From assembly GCA_019635355.1 (NCBI GenBank), contig JAHBZQ010000001.1:4464001-4528000 (forward strand): 64,000 nucleotides of DNA. The letters run 5' to 3'. The stretch is from Rhizobacter sp. Its GTDB lineage: Bacteria; Pseudomonadota; Gammaproteobacteria; Burkholderiales; Burkholderiaceae_C. A model generated the notes under the pieces. It did not search any database. It was not told the origin of the DNA and saw only the letters and a program-made list of their open reading frames with translations. Of this stretch, positions 19,812 through 28,273 are shown piece after piece. The first letter of the stretch is position 1, and the number at the start of each line of letters is the position of its first letter. A program made the translations under genes and the position numbers.

Positions 19812-20402
19812 TCAGGACGACGCCGGCTCCGGCGGCCCGTTTTCGTCGAGCGGCGCCGTGTTGGTGTTGCCGGCATCGTCTCGATGGTGCGGCCGCATGC
19901 CGGAGCGCAGGTAGCGGTTGTGGTGGTTGTTGCGCGGCAGGAAGCGCGCAAGCTCCGTCAGTGCCATCTGGTACACGTCGCGCTTGAACTCGATCACCAG
20001 GTCGAGTGGCACCCAGTAGTCGTTCCAACGCCAAGCGTCGAACTCGGGGTGGTCGGTGGCGCGCAAGTTCATGTCGCTGTCGCGACCCATCAGCTGCAAC
20101 AAAAACCAGATCTGCTTCTGCCCACGGTAGTGCCCGCGGGCATCACGTCGAATGAAGTGCTCCGGAACTTCGTAGCGCAGCCAATCGCGGGTGCGTGCAA
20201 CGATGCGAACGTGCTCGGGCGTCAGCCCCACTTCCTCGTGGAGCTCGCGGAACATCGCCTGCTCAGGCGTTTCGCCGTATTTGATGCCCCCTTGCGGGAA
20301 CTGCCAGGAGTGGGTGCGGATGCGCTTGCCCCAGAAAACCTGGTTCTTCGTATTGAGCAGGATGATGCCGACGTTGGGTCTGAACCCTTCTCGGTCGAGC
20401 AT
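19812..20402 (-). CDS. rppH: RNA pyrophosphohydrolase RppH (NudH)
   Basis: 196 residues from the ATG at 20402 (MLDREGFRPNVGIILLN), with GAGG six bases upstream. A TTG four codons earlier is not needed. The Nudix box is complete (GGIKYGETPEQAMFRELHEEVGL spans about residues 38-60). RppH removes pyrophosphate from mRNA 5' ends and so starts decay. The C-terminal 35 residues are polar and probably disordered (NNHHNRYLRSGMRPHHR). It is divergent from proS, the usual neighbour. Confidence 0.96.
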   Translation of the reverse strand: MLDREGFRPNVGIILLNTKNQVFWGKRIRTHSWQFPQGGIKYGETPEQAMFRELHEEVGLTPEHVRIVARTRDWLRYEVPEHFIRRDARGHYRGQKQIWFLLQLMGRDSDMNLRATDHPEFDAWRWNDYWVPLDLVIEFKRDVYQMALTELARFLPRNNHHNRYLRSGMRPHHRDDAGNTNTAPLDENGPPEPASS

Positions 20403-20531
20403 AATCAACCTCAAATTCTTTAATTGAATTCATTATTGCACCGGCTTTGCGGGAAGTGTCCCCGCGGGTTTCCCCAGCCCTGCCGTGCAAACCTCCGCTT
20501 TTCCCCCGTTTCTTGCCCCGGTTTCCCGCTC

Positions 20532-22277
20532 ATGAAAGCTTCTCAGTTTTTCATTTCCACGCTCAAGGAAGCGCCCGCCGACGCCGAGGTCACGAGCCAC
20601 AAGTTGATGATGCGTGCCGGCCTGATCAAACGGCTCGGCGCGGGTATCTACAACTACATGCCGATGGGTTTGCGGGTGATCCGCAAAGTCGAAAACATCA
20701 TCCGCGAGGAAATGAACCGGGCCGGCGCCGTCGAGCTTCTGATGCCGGTGGTGCAACCGGCCGAGCTGTGGGAAGAAACCGGTCGCTTCCAGAAGATGGG
20801 GCCCGAGTTGCTGCGCGTGAAAGACCGGCATGAGCGCGACTTCATCATCCAGCCGACCTCGGAAGAGGTGATCACCGACATCGCCCGCCAGGAGCTGCGC
20901 AGCTACCGCATGCTGCCGAAAAATTTCTATCACATCCAAACGAAGTTCCGTGACGAGCGCCGCCCGCGCTTCGGTGTGATGCGCGGGCGCGAGTTCACGA
21001 TGAAGGATGCGTACTCGTTCGACCGCGACGTCGAAGCCGCGGGCAAGAGCTATGACGCCATGTACGCTGCCTACGTGCGCATCTTCGAGCGCATGGGGCT
21101 GGTGTTCCGTGCGGTGGCCGCTGACACGGGCGCGATCGGTGGAGACCGTTCGCATGAGTTCCAGGTGATTGCCGACACCGGCGAAGACGCCATCGCCTAC
21201 TGTCCGGACTCCGACTACGCCGCCAACGTCGAGCTGGCCGAGGCCTTGCCCCTGATTGCTCAGCGCGGTGCGGCAACGCAGGCGCTGGCCAAGACGCCGA
21301 CGCCGGGCAAGAGCACCTGCGAAGACGTGGCAGAGCTGCTCAAGCTGCCGCTGTCGCAGACAGTGAAGTCGCTGGTGCTCGCCACCGACGAGAAGAACGA
21401 ACACGGCGAAACGCTGAAGACCACCGTCTGGCTCTTGCTCGTGCGCGGGGACCACAGCCTCAACGAGGTGAAGGCCGGCAAGATCGATGGATTGAAGGAA
21501 GGCTATCGCTTCGCGACCGCCGCCGAGATCGACGATCACTTTGGCTGCAAGCCCGGCTACCTCGGGCCGATCGGCCTGAAGAAGCCGGTGCGCGTCATCG
21601 CCGATCGCACGGTGGCGGCGATGAGCGATTTCGTCTGCGGAGCCAACGACGCCGACTTCCACTACACCGGCGCCAACTGGGGCCGTGACCTGCCTGAGCC
21701 TGACCTGGTGGCCGACATCCGCAATGTGGTTGAAGGCGACCCTTCTCCCGACGGCAAGGGCAAGCTCGCCATGCAGCGCGGCATCGAGGTTGGACATGTG
21801 TTCTACCTCGGCACCAAGTATTCGAAGGCGATGAATGCCAGCTACCTTGACGAGAACGGCAAGCCGCAGCTGCTCGAGATGGGCTGCTACGGCATCGGTG
21901 TCACGCGCCTGCTGGGTGCGGCCATCGAGCAAAGCCACGATGAGCGCGGCATCATCTGGCCGGTCTCGATGGCTCCCTTCAGCGTCGTGCTGTGCCCGAT
22001 CGGCTACGACCGCTCCGCCGAGGTCAAGGCTGCTGCCGACCGTCTGCACGACGAACTGCAGGCGCAGGGGGTCGATGTGATGCTCGACGACCGCGGCGAG
22101 CGCCCGGGCGCCATGTTTGCCGACTGGGAGTTGATCGGCGTGCCGCACCGCGTGGTGCTGTCCGACCGTGGCCTGAAGGAAGGCAAGGTGGAATACCAAG
22201 GGCGTCGCGACGCGCAGGCCACTGCCGTTGCCGCCGCCGATGTGGGTGCCTTCCTGAAAGGCCGGCTCGCGGCATGA
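20532..22277 (+). CDS. proS: Prolyl-tRNA synthetase (bacterial type with editing domain)
   Basis: 581 residues from the ATG at 20532 (MKASQFFISTLKEAP). Class II motifs are visible: motif 2 FRDERRPRFGVMRGREF and motif 3 in CYGIGVTRLLGA. An inserted INS editing domain (about 240-400) clears mischarged alanyl-tRNA. The C terminus is the HGTP anticodon-binding domain. The stop overlaps the start of a lytic transglycosylase gene (ATGA at 22274), an unusual functional pairing but a clean coupling. Confidence 0.98.
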   Translation: MKASQFFISTLKEAPADAEVTSHKLMMRAGLIKRLGAGIYNYMPMGLRVIRKVENIIREEMNRAGAVELLMPVVQPAELWEETGRFQKMGPELLRVKDRHERDFIIQPTSEEVITDIARQELRSYRMLPKNFYHIQTKFRDERRPRFGVMRGREFTMKDAYSFDRDVEAAGKSYDAMYAAYVRIFERMGLVFRAVAADTGAIGGDRSHEFQVIADTGEDAIAYCPDSDYAANVELAEALPLIAQRGAATQALAKTPTPGKSTCEDVAELLKLPLSQTVKSLVLATDEKNEHGETLKTTVWLLLVRGDHSLNEVKAGKIDGLKEGYRFATAAEIDDHFGCKPGYLGPIGLKKPVRVIADRTVAAMSDFVCGANDADFHYTGANWGRDLPEPDLVADIRNVVEGDPSPDGKGKLAMQRGIEVGHVFYLGTKYSKAMNASYLDENGKPQLLEMGCYGIGVTRLLGAAIEQSHDERGIIWPVSMAPFSVVLCPIGYDRSAEVKAAADRLHDELQAQGVDVMLDDRGERPGAMFADWELIGVPHRVVLSDRGLKEGKVEYQGRRDAQATAVAAADVGAFLKGRLAA

Positions 22278-22906
22278 GCGTGACGCGCGGGCTGTGCCGG
22301 CGGCAGCTGCTCGCCGCAGCAGCCTGGCCGGCCCTGGCGCTCGTGCCTCCCGTGGCCCGGGCCGGCGCACAGGTTGAGGAGCCGATGGCGGATGCGGTGC
22401 GCTCTGCCTTGTCGGCGGCGATTGCCAACAGCGCGCCACCGAAGCCGGTGTTCGACAACATCGAAGAGCGCCTCGCCTACCTGAAGTGGCTCGGCGAGAT
22501 GAGCAACCGGCTGAAGAAGCGCAAGGCAGAGCATGTGGCGCGCGTCGAGTTCCTCGAGACGGTCTGGTACGAGAGCATCCGCGCGGGGCTCGAGGCATCG
22601 CTGGTGCTCGGGGTGATCCAGGTGGAAAGCGGCTTTCGCAAGTACGCGATCAGCCGTGTCGGCGCGCGGGGCTACATGCAGGTGATGCCCTTCTGGGCGC
22701 GGCTGATCGGCGATGGCGATGCGGCGCGCCTCTTCCACATGCAGACAAACCTGCGCTTCGGCTGCGTGATCCTGCGCCACTACCTCGACCGCGAGCGTGG
22801 TGACCTCTACATGGCGCTCGGTCGCTACAACGGCAGCCGTGGGCGACCGGAGTATCCGAACCTCGTGTTCGGTGCGCGCAAGGCCTGGGCCTTCAAGCCG
22901 GCCTGA
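22274..22906 (+). CDS. Exported lytic transglycosylase (SLT domain)
   Basis: 210 residues. The N terminus has consecutive arginines before a hydrophobic stretch (LCRRQLLAAAAWPALALVPP) ending in ARA, a Sec or possibly Tat signal. The SLT domain follows, with the catalytic glutamate in LGVIQVESGFRKYAIS and family motifs GYMQVMPFW and LYMALGRYNGS. It cleaves murein glycan strands to 1,6-anhydro products in the periplasm. Its ATG lies inside the proS stop. Similar coupled SLT genes follow proS in several Burkholderiales, from general knowledge. Confidence 0.9.
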   Translation: MSVTRGLCRRQLLAAAAWPALALVPPVARAGAQVEEPMADAVRSALSAAIANSAPPKPVFDNIEERLAYLKWLGEMSNRLKKRKAEHVARVEFLETVWYESIRAGLEASLVLGVIQVESGFRKYAISRVGARGYMQVMPFWARLIGDGDAARLFHMQTNLRFGCVILRHYLDRERGDLYMALGRYNGSRGRPEYPNLVFGARKAWAFKPA

Positions 22907-22915
22907 ACCTGCCGT

Positions 22916-23494
22916 TCAAAGCCCGGCCCACGGCTTGGGGTGCGCTTCGGTGACGCCGAGCAGGGACAGCACGCGCTCCACCGAGTCGTCGACCACGTCA
23001 TCGAGCGTTGAAGGCCGGTGATAGAACGCCGGCAGCGGCGGGAACACGATGCCGCCCATCTCGGTCACGGCCGTCATGTTGCGCAGGTGCGCCAGGTTGT
23101 ACGGTGTCTCGCGGGCCAGCAGCACCAGGCGGCGCCGCTCCTTGAGCGTGACGTCGGCGGCGCGGCTGATGAGGTTGTCCGACAGGCCGTGGGCGATCGA
23201 CGCGAGCGTCTTCATCGAGCAAGGTGCCACCACCATGCTCTCGACCGGGAACGACCCACTCGCAATCGCAGCGCCCACGTCGGCCGGGTTGTAGGCCGTG
23301 TGGGCCAGGGCCTCCAGCGCCTTGCGGTCCAAACCCAGCTCGTGGTGGGCGTTCAACACACCGGCCGGGCTGATGACGAGGTGTGTCTCGCGGCCGGCGG
23401 CCTTCAGGCGCTGCAGGAGCCGCTGCCCGTACACCGCGCCGGTGGCGCCGGTGATGGCGACGACCACGCGGCCGGGCGCAGGAGCGGTGGCCAA
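22916..23494 (-). CDS. ubiX: Flavin prenyltransferase UbiX
   Basis: 192 residues if translation starts at the TTG at 23494, three bases past the grxD stop; a GTG at 23467 is the alternative. The family N terminus VVVAITGATGAVYGQRLL and the segment VVAPCSMKTLASIAHGLSDNLI are present, as is RETPYNLAHLRNM. UbiX makes prenylated FMN, the cofactor of the UbiD decarboxylase in ubiquinone synthesis. It ends ten bases from the convergent transglycosylase gene. Confidence 0.93.
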   Translation of the reverse strand: MATAPAPGRVVVAITGATGAVYGQRLLQRLKAAGRETHLVISPAGVLNAHHELGLDRKALEALAHTAYNPADVGAAIASGSFPVESMVVAPCSMKTLASIAHGLSDNLISRAADVTLKERRRLVLLARETPYNLAHLRNMTAVTEMGGIVFPPLPAFYHRPSTLDDVVDDSVERVLSLLGVTEAHPKPWAGL

Positions 23495-23496
23495 GC

Positions 23497-23814
23497 TCAG
23501 GCCTGGGTGCCCAGGACCTGCTGCAGTTCGCCGGCCTGGTACATCTCCATCATGATGTCGGAGCCACCGACGAATTCGCCGTTGACGTACAGCTGCGGGA
23601 TGGTCGGCCAGTTGGCGTATTCCTTGATGCCTTGGCGCACGCCTTCGTCTTCCAGCACGTTGAAGGTCTTGAGGTCGCTGACGCCGCAGGACTTGAGGAT
23701 CTGCACCGCTCGGCCCGAGAAACCGCACTGGGGAAATTGCGCCGTGCCCTTCATGAAGAGCACCACGCGGTTGGACTTGACGAGGTCGTCGATGCGTTGT
23801 TGAACGTCGCTCAT
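23497..23814 (-). CDS. grxD: Monothiol glutaredoxin GrxD (Grx4 type)
   Basis: 105 residues from the ATG at 23814 (MSDVQQRIDDLVKSN). It has the monothiol CGFS active site in FPQCGFSGRAVQIL, the WPTIPQLYVNGEFVGG segment that holds glutathione, and GSDIMMEMYQAGEL. Members bind a [2Fe-2S] cluster with glutathione and hand it to apo-proteins. It probably forms an operon with ubiX. Confidence 0.97.
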   Translation of the reverse strand: MSDVQQRIDDLVKSNRVVLFMKGTAQFPQCGFSGRAVQILKSCGVSDLKTFNVLEDEGVRQGIKEYANWPTIPQLYVNGEFVGGSDIMMEMYQAGELQQVLGTQA

Positions 23815-23919
23815 GGTGGTGGTGAGCCGGCCGGCGGCCAGCGAAATCAAATGGGGATAGGCGAGGTTATACGGCAAACCGACCAGGCCGGAGCCTGCCG
23901 CGCCACAAGCCCACGCGAC

Positions 23920-24513
23920 TCAGAACGAATAGGAGACGCCGAGTTGCAGGAGCGGCGCAAACCGCAGGTCGCGCACGGTGTCGTCGAGGCTCGATGAGGG
24001 GGCTGATTTGCCGAAGCGGGTGGTCGAGCGCGACAGGCCCATCAGGCCCACGTCGGCCGACAGGCCCCAGCCGCCCTTGCTCGACCAACCGGTGTAGCCC
24101 AGGCCCAGGTAGGGCTGGGTGCCGGCGTCGCTGCCGTCACCGGCGATGCGCCGGTCGAGCAGCGAGGGGCTGCTCCAGACGGAGCTGCGCGCGCCGAGCA
24201 AGACCCCGCTGGTCGCGCGCCAGCCGCCGGATTTGCCGAGCCAGGGGCGGCTCAGGTAGTAGTCGCCCATCAGGCTGAGGGTGTTGACCTTGTGCGGCTC
24301 GGCGTCGCCGACGCTCGGGTCGCCGCGTGCAGGCGCGGTGGTGCCGATGGCCAATCGGGCCTTGAGCCCTTCCCAGGCTTGCGCCTGGCTTTGCGGCGTC
24401 GCGTCACTGGCGTGCGCGCCTGCTGCCCCGAGACACAGGGTCAACATGGTGAGCCAGTGGAAGAAGGGCGAGCGCATGGCGGCGAGAGACGAACGGGCTG
24501 GAATGAAAGTCAT
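23920..24513 (-). CDS. Putative outer-membrane beta-barrel protein, unknown function
   Basis: 197 residues from the ATG at 24513, or 185 from the ATG at 24477, which places the signal peptide (FFHWLTMLTLCLGAAGAHAS) at the terminus. No start has a clear ribosome site. The mature part alternates polar and hydrophobic residues in short strands (LSLMGDYYLSRPW, GVLLGARSSVWSS, PYLGLGYTGW, LSADVGLMGL) and ends LLQLGVSYSF. A terminal Phe is the outer-membrane insertion signal. The predicted barrel would have about eight strands. Single gene; function unknown. Confidence 0.75.
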   Translation of the reverse strand: MTFIPARSSLAAMRSPFFHWLTMLTLCLGAAGAHASDATPQSQAQAWEGLKARLAIGTTAPARGDPSVGDAEPHKVNTLSLMGDYYLSRPWLGKSGGWRATSGVLLGARSSVWSSPSLLDRRIAGDGSDAGTQPYLGLGYTGWSSKGGWGLSADVGLMGLSRSTTRFGKSAPSSSLDDTVRDLRFAPLLQLGVSYSF

Positions 24514-24618
24514 GCTACGCCCGTTGCCGGGGGCTTGGTAGCCTCTTACGCCATTTGGTGGAGGCTCAGGCTGGGGGGTGTGCAGCAATGCCGCAACAGT
24601 GGCCAGCCGACTGTCTCC

Positions 24619-25437
24619 TTAGGACCACTGTCCACCGCTGCAACGGCCGATCCCGGCGAGGTCGCAGCGGGTCTCGACGCTGCCAAAGCCGGCAGCGCTC
24701 AGCAGGTCGCAGACGGGCTTCGCCTGGTCGTGGCCGTGCTCCAGCAGCAGCCAGCCGGCGCTGGACAGGCGGGACGGGGCGCCCGCGACGATCGTGCGCA
24801 GCGCGTCGAGGCCGTCGGCTCCCGAGGTGAGCGCCAGCGTGGGCTCGTGGCGCAGCGCCGGCAGGTGCTCGTCGCCAAGCGCGATGTAGGGCGGGTTGCT
24901 CACGACCAGGTCGAAACGCTCGCCTTCGAGGCCCTGCCACCAGTCGCCGAGCCGAAAGCGGATGTCGAAACCCAGGCGTTGTGCGTTGCCCGCGGCCACC
25001 TGCAGCGCGGCCCCGCTGGCATCGACGGCGGTGACGATGGCCGCCGGGTGACGGTGCTTGAGCGCGAGTGCGATCGCGCCGCTGCCCGTGCCGAGATCGA
25101 GCACGCGAGGCGCGTGCGGGCCTGACTGCAAGAGCGACAGTGCCCAGTCCACCAGGGTTTCGGTGTCGGGCCGTGGGATCAGCACAGCAGGGGTGACCTG
25201 CAGCGTCAGGCCGTGGAACTCCTTCTCGCCCGTCAGGTAGGCCAGTGGCTCGCCGGCTGCGCGGCGCTGCATCAAGTGCTCGACCTGCTGGCGCTCCGGC
25301 TCGGTCAAGAGGGTGTCGTCGTGCGCCAGCAGCCAGCTGCGCGGGCGTTGCAGGACCTGCCCGACGAGCAGCTGCGCGTCGAGGCGATCGACCCCCATCT
25401 CGCGGGCCCGGGTCAGCGCGACGGCGATGCTGCTCAC
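24619..25437 (-). CDS. prmC: Release factor glutamine methyltransferase PrmC (HemK)
   Basis: 272 residues starting at a GTG (25437) that overlaps the prfA stop as GTGA. The AdoMet site VLDLGTGSGAIALALK and the substrate motif SNPPYIAL are complete. It N5-methylates the glutamine of the GGQ motif in RF1 and RF2. It is the downstream partner of prfA. Confidence 0.97.
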   Translation of the reverse strand: MSSIAVALTRAREMGVDRLDAQLLVGQVLQRPRSWLLAHDDTLLTEPERQQVEHLMQRRAAGEPLAYLTGEKEFHGLTLQVTPAVLIPRPDTETLVDWALSLLQSGPHAPRVLDLGTGSGAIALALKHRHPAAIVTAVDASGAALQVAAGNAQRLGFDIRFRLGDWWQGLEGERFDLVVSNPPYIALGDEHLPALRHEPTLALTSGADGLDALRTIVAGAPSRLSSAGWLLLEHGHDQAKPVCDLLSAAGFGSVETRCDLAGIGRCSGGQWS

Positions 25438-26519
25438 AGCCCCCGCCCTTCCAGCTCGGCCAATTGCTCGGCGGCCCGCGCGGCCTGCAACGCGCCGATC
25501 ACGTCGTCGAGCTCGCCTTCCATGATGGCCCCGAGCTTGTAGAGCGTGAGGTTGATGCGGTGGTCGGTGAGCCGGCCTTGCGGGAAGTTGTAGGTGCGGA
25601 TGCGGTCGCTGCGGTCGCCGCTGCCGATCAGGCCCTTGCGGGTGGCGGCTTCCTTGGCGGCGCGTTCACTGCGGTCCTTCTCGCGCAGGCGCGCGGCGAG
25701 CACGGCCAGGGCCTTGGCCTTGTTGCGGTGCTGCGAGCGGTCGTCCTGGCATTCGGCGACGATGCCGGTGGGCAGGTGGGTCACGCGGATGGCGCTGTCG
25801 GTCTTGTTCACGTGCTGGCCGCCGGCGCCGCTCGCGCGGAAGGTGTCGATGCGCAGGTCGGCCGGGTTGAGCTGGATCTCTTCCGCCTCGTCAGGCTCGG
25901 GCATCACGGCAACCGTGCAGGCACTGGTGTGGATGCGGCCTTGCGCCTCGGTGGCCGGCACGCGCTGCACGCGGTGCCCACCCGATTCGAACTTGAGCCT
26001 GGCATAGACGTCGTCGCCCTCCATGCGCAGCACCACTTCCTTGTAGCCACCGAGGTCGGAGGTGTTCTGCGACATCACCTCGCTGCGCCAGCCTTGGCGC
26101 TCGGCGTAGCGCAGGTACATGCGCAGCAGATCGGCCGCGAAGAGCGCCGACTCGTCGCCGCCGGTGCCGGCGCGGATTTCGATGAACGCGTTGCGGCCGT
26201 CGTCCGGATCGCGTGGCAGCAGCGCCGTCTGCAGCTCGCCGTGCAGGCGGGCCAGGTCGGCTTCGGCGCTGGCGATTTCTTCCTGCGCCATCTCGGCCAT
26301 CTCAGGGTCGGCGAGCATCTCGCGCGCCGAAGCGAGATCGCGCTCGCGCTGCTCGTAGTGGCGGAACCGTTGCACCAGCGATTCGACCTCGGCGTGCTCG
26401 CGCGTGAGGCTGCGGAAGCGGTTCATGTCGCTGGCGATCGTCGGGTCGGCTAGCGTGGCGTTCAGCTCTGCCAGCCGCATCGCGAGGCGTTCGAATTGCT
26501 GGCGCAGGGTGTCTTTCAT
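25434..26519 (-). CDS. prfA: Peptide chain release factor 1
   Basis: 361 residues from the ATG at 26519 (MKDTLRQQFERLA). The GGQ motif lies in GAGGQHVNKTDSAIRVTH. The stop-codon recognition region of RF1 type (PAT/PVT element) is expected near 180-190 and reads VPATEAQGR here. It releases peptides at UAA and UAG. Middle gene of hemA-prfA-prmC, the conserved order of many bacteria. Confidence 0.98.
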   Translation of the reverse strand: MKDTLRQQFERLAMRLAELNATLADPTIASDMNRFRSLTREHAEVESLVQRFRHYEQRERDLASAREMLADPEMAEMAQEEIASAEADLARLHGELQTALLPRDPDDGRNAFIEIRAGTGGDESALFAADLLRMYLRYAERQGWRSEVMSQNTSDLGGYKEVVLRMEGDDVYARLKFESGGHRVQRVPATEAQGRIHTSACTVAVMPEPDEAEEIQLNPADLRIDTFRASGAGGQHVNKTDSAIRVTHLPTGIVAECQDDRSQHRNKAKALAVLAARLREKDRSERAAKEAATRKGLIGSGDRSDRIRTYNFPQGRLTDHRINLTLYKLGAIMEGELDDVIGALQAARAAEQLAELEGRGL

Positions 26520-26609
26520 GGAGGCTCCGGAAACGGGGGCGGTCGGAGCGGGTGCGCCCGCCATGTGCGGGCAGCCGGGCGCTCCACCAGGGCGGTGGGC
26601 GCAGCGTCG

Positions 26610-27917
26610 CTAACGCTTGGGGTCGAGCGGCTTGTCGTCCAGCGGGTCGTGCACGCTGCCGCGCAGGAAGAGACGCGACACCGTCTGCGCGAGCGCCGGG
26701 CGATGCACGTCGTCGGCGGCATGCAGCTCGGCCAGCGCGCCGTGCAACATCTTCTGCGTGAGGCCGCGCGAGAGCGCTTCCAGCACCGCGTCGATGTCTT
26801 CGCCCTTGGCGAGCAGTTTGCGCGCGCGGGCGATCTCGGCGGCACGCCAGTCGTTGGCCTGCGCGTTGAGGGCCTGGATCAGCGGCACGGCATCGCGCTG
26901 GCCCAGCCAGTGCACGAAGCTCTGCACACCGCTTTCGATGATGGCCTCGGCCTGCTGCACGGCGGCCTGGCGTTTCTCGCCCGCGCTCTGCACGAGCGCC
27001 GACAGGTCGTCGACGGTGTAGAGGTAGACGTCGGACAGGCGCGAGACCTCGGGCTCCACGTCGCGCGGCACGGCCAGGTCGACCATGAACATCGGGCGGT
27101 GCTTGCGGGCCTTCAGCGCGCGTTCGACGGCACCCAGGCCGATGATGGGCAGCGAGCTCGCGGTGCACGAGATCACGGCATCGAACTCCGCCAAGCGCGA
27201 GGGCAGGTCGGCCAAGCGCAGCGCTTCGGCGCCGAAGCGGCCGGCGAGCTTTTCGCCGCGCTCGAGTGTGCGGTTGGCGACGGCCATCGCCTTGGGCTGG
27301 CGCGCGGCGAAATGCGTGGCCACGAGTTCGATCATTTCGCCTGCGCCCACGAAGAGGACCTTCGTGTCGCGCAGGTCTTCGAACAGTTGCGAGGCCAGTC
27401 GCACCGCCGCGGCGGCCATGCTGATGGAGTGGGCGCCGATCTCGGTCGAGGTGCGCACGTCCTTCGCGACGGCGAAGGAGCGCTGGAACATCTGGTGCAG
27501 CGTGGTGCCCAAGGTGCCGGCCGTGCTGGCCTCACGCACCGCCTGCTTCATCTGGCCGAGTATCTGCGGCTCGCCCAGCACCATCGAGTCGAGGCCGCTC
27601 GCCACGCGGAAGGCATGGCGCGCGGCGGCGCCGCCTTCGAGCACGTAGGCGTGGTGCATCAGCTCATGGCTGGCCACGCCGCCGCGGGCAGCCAACCAGT
27701 CCACCGCCGACGTGACGAGGCCGTTCTCGGCCGCGCAGTACAGCTCGGTGCGGTTGCAGGTGGAGAGCAGGGCGACCTCGGGGCCGCCGGTTTTGCCGGT
27801 CACACGCTGGCGGAATTCCTGCAGCGTGGGCGCGAGCTGCTCGAGCGTGAACGCAAACCGGCCCCGCAGATCCAGCGGGGCCGTGGTGTGGTTCAGGCCG
27901 AGGGTGAAAACGCTCAT
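26610..27917 (-). CDS. hemA: Glutamyl-tRNA reductase
   Basis: 435 residues. The N terminus MSVFTLGLNHTTAPLDLRG and the active-site motif LLSTCNRTELY contain the catalytic cysteine. NADPH domain VLFVGAGEMIEL and the C-terminal dimerisation helices follow. It reduces Glu-tRNA to glutamate semialdehyde, the first committed step of C5-pathway tetrapyrrole synthesis; hemL near the end of this window does the next step. Confidence 0.98.
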   Translation of the reverse strand: MSVFTLGLNHTTAPLDLRGRFAFTLEQLAPTLQEFRQRVTGKTGGPEVALLSTCNRTELYCAAENGLVTSAVDWLAARGGVASHELMHHAYVLEGGAAARHAFRVASGLDSMVLGEPQILGQMKQAVREASTAGTLGTTLHQMFQRSFAVAKDVRTSTEIGAHSISMAAAAVRLASQLFEDLRDTKVLFVGAGEMIELVATHFAARQPKAMAVANRTLERGEKLAGRFGAEALRLADLPSRLAEFDAVISCTASSLPIIGLGAVERALKARKHRPMFMVDLAVPRDVEPEVSRLSDVYLYTVDDLSALVQSAGEKRQAAVQQAEAIIESGVQSFVHWLGQRDAVPLIQALNAQANDWRAAEIARARKLLAKGEDIDAVLEALSRGLTQKMLHGALAELHAADDVHRPALAQTVSRLFLRGSVHDPLDDKPLDPKR

Positions 27918-27925
27918 GTTTTCGA

Positions 27926-27931
27926 ATTATA
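27926..27931 (-). promoter_or_regulatory. Possible hemA -10 element very close to the start codon
   Basis: A perfect TATAAT on the minus strand ends 9 bases before the hemA ATG in an A+T-rich island (27921-27950). The island also forms an inverted repeat, GAATT/AATTC (27924-27937). Initiation here would give an almost leaderless mRNA. No good -35 is visible. Confidence 0.45.
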
Positions 27932-27985
27932 AAATTCCAAGCAATTTTGCGGGTTTGTCGCCCGTCAGACCTGGAGCGTGACGCA

Positions 27986-28264
27986 ATGGGCGCCTTGGAT
28001 GCGCTGTGGCATTTCTTGAATTTCCTCGCGCCGGCCGCCGGGGTGGGTGTCGTGGCGGCATGGGCCGCGAAGGTGTTCTGGTGGCGTGAGCTCAAGGGCG
28101 TGTCCGGCTGGCGCATGGCGGCGTGGGCGGTGCCGGCGTCCGCACTGGTGCTCATCGCCGGCCTGCTGTGGCATGGGCAGGATGGGAAGATGAGCACCTA
28201 CGGTGCGATGGTGATCGTCTGCGCCCTGGCCCTGTGGTGGGCCGGCTGGAAGGAGCGCCGTTAG
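27986..28264 (+). CDS. Small inner-membrane protein, unknown function (92 aa)
   Basis: From the ATG at 27986 (MGALDALWHFLNFLAP), with GGAG about ten bases upstream. Three hydrophobic helices (about 10-32, 43-60 and 68-85) leave a very short cytoplasmic tail (WAGWKERR). No motif is recognised. It sits between divergent hemA and convergent miaB. Confidence 0.75.
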   Translation: MGALDALWHFLNFLAPAAGVGVVAAWAAKVFWWRELKGVSGWRMAAWAVPASALVLIAGLLWHGQDGKMSTYGAMVIVCALALWWAGWKERR

Positions 28265-28273
28265 GCCGCCGCT

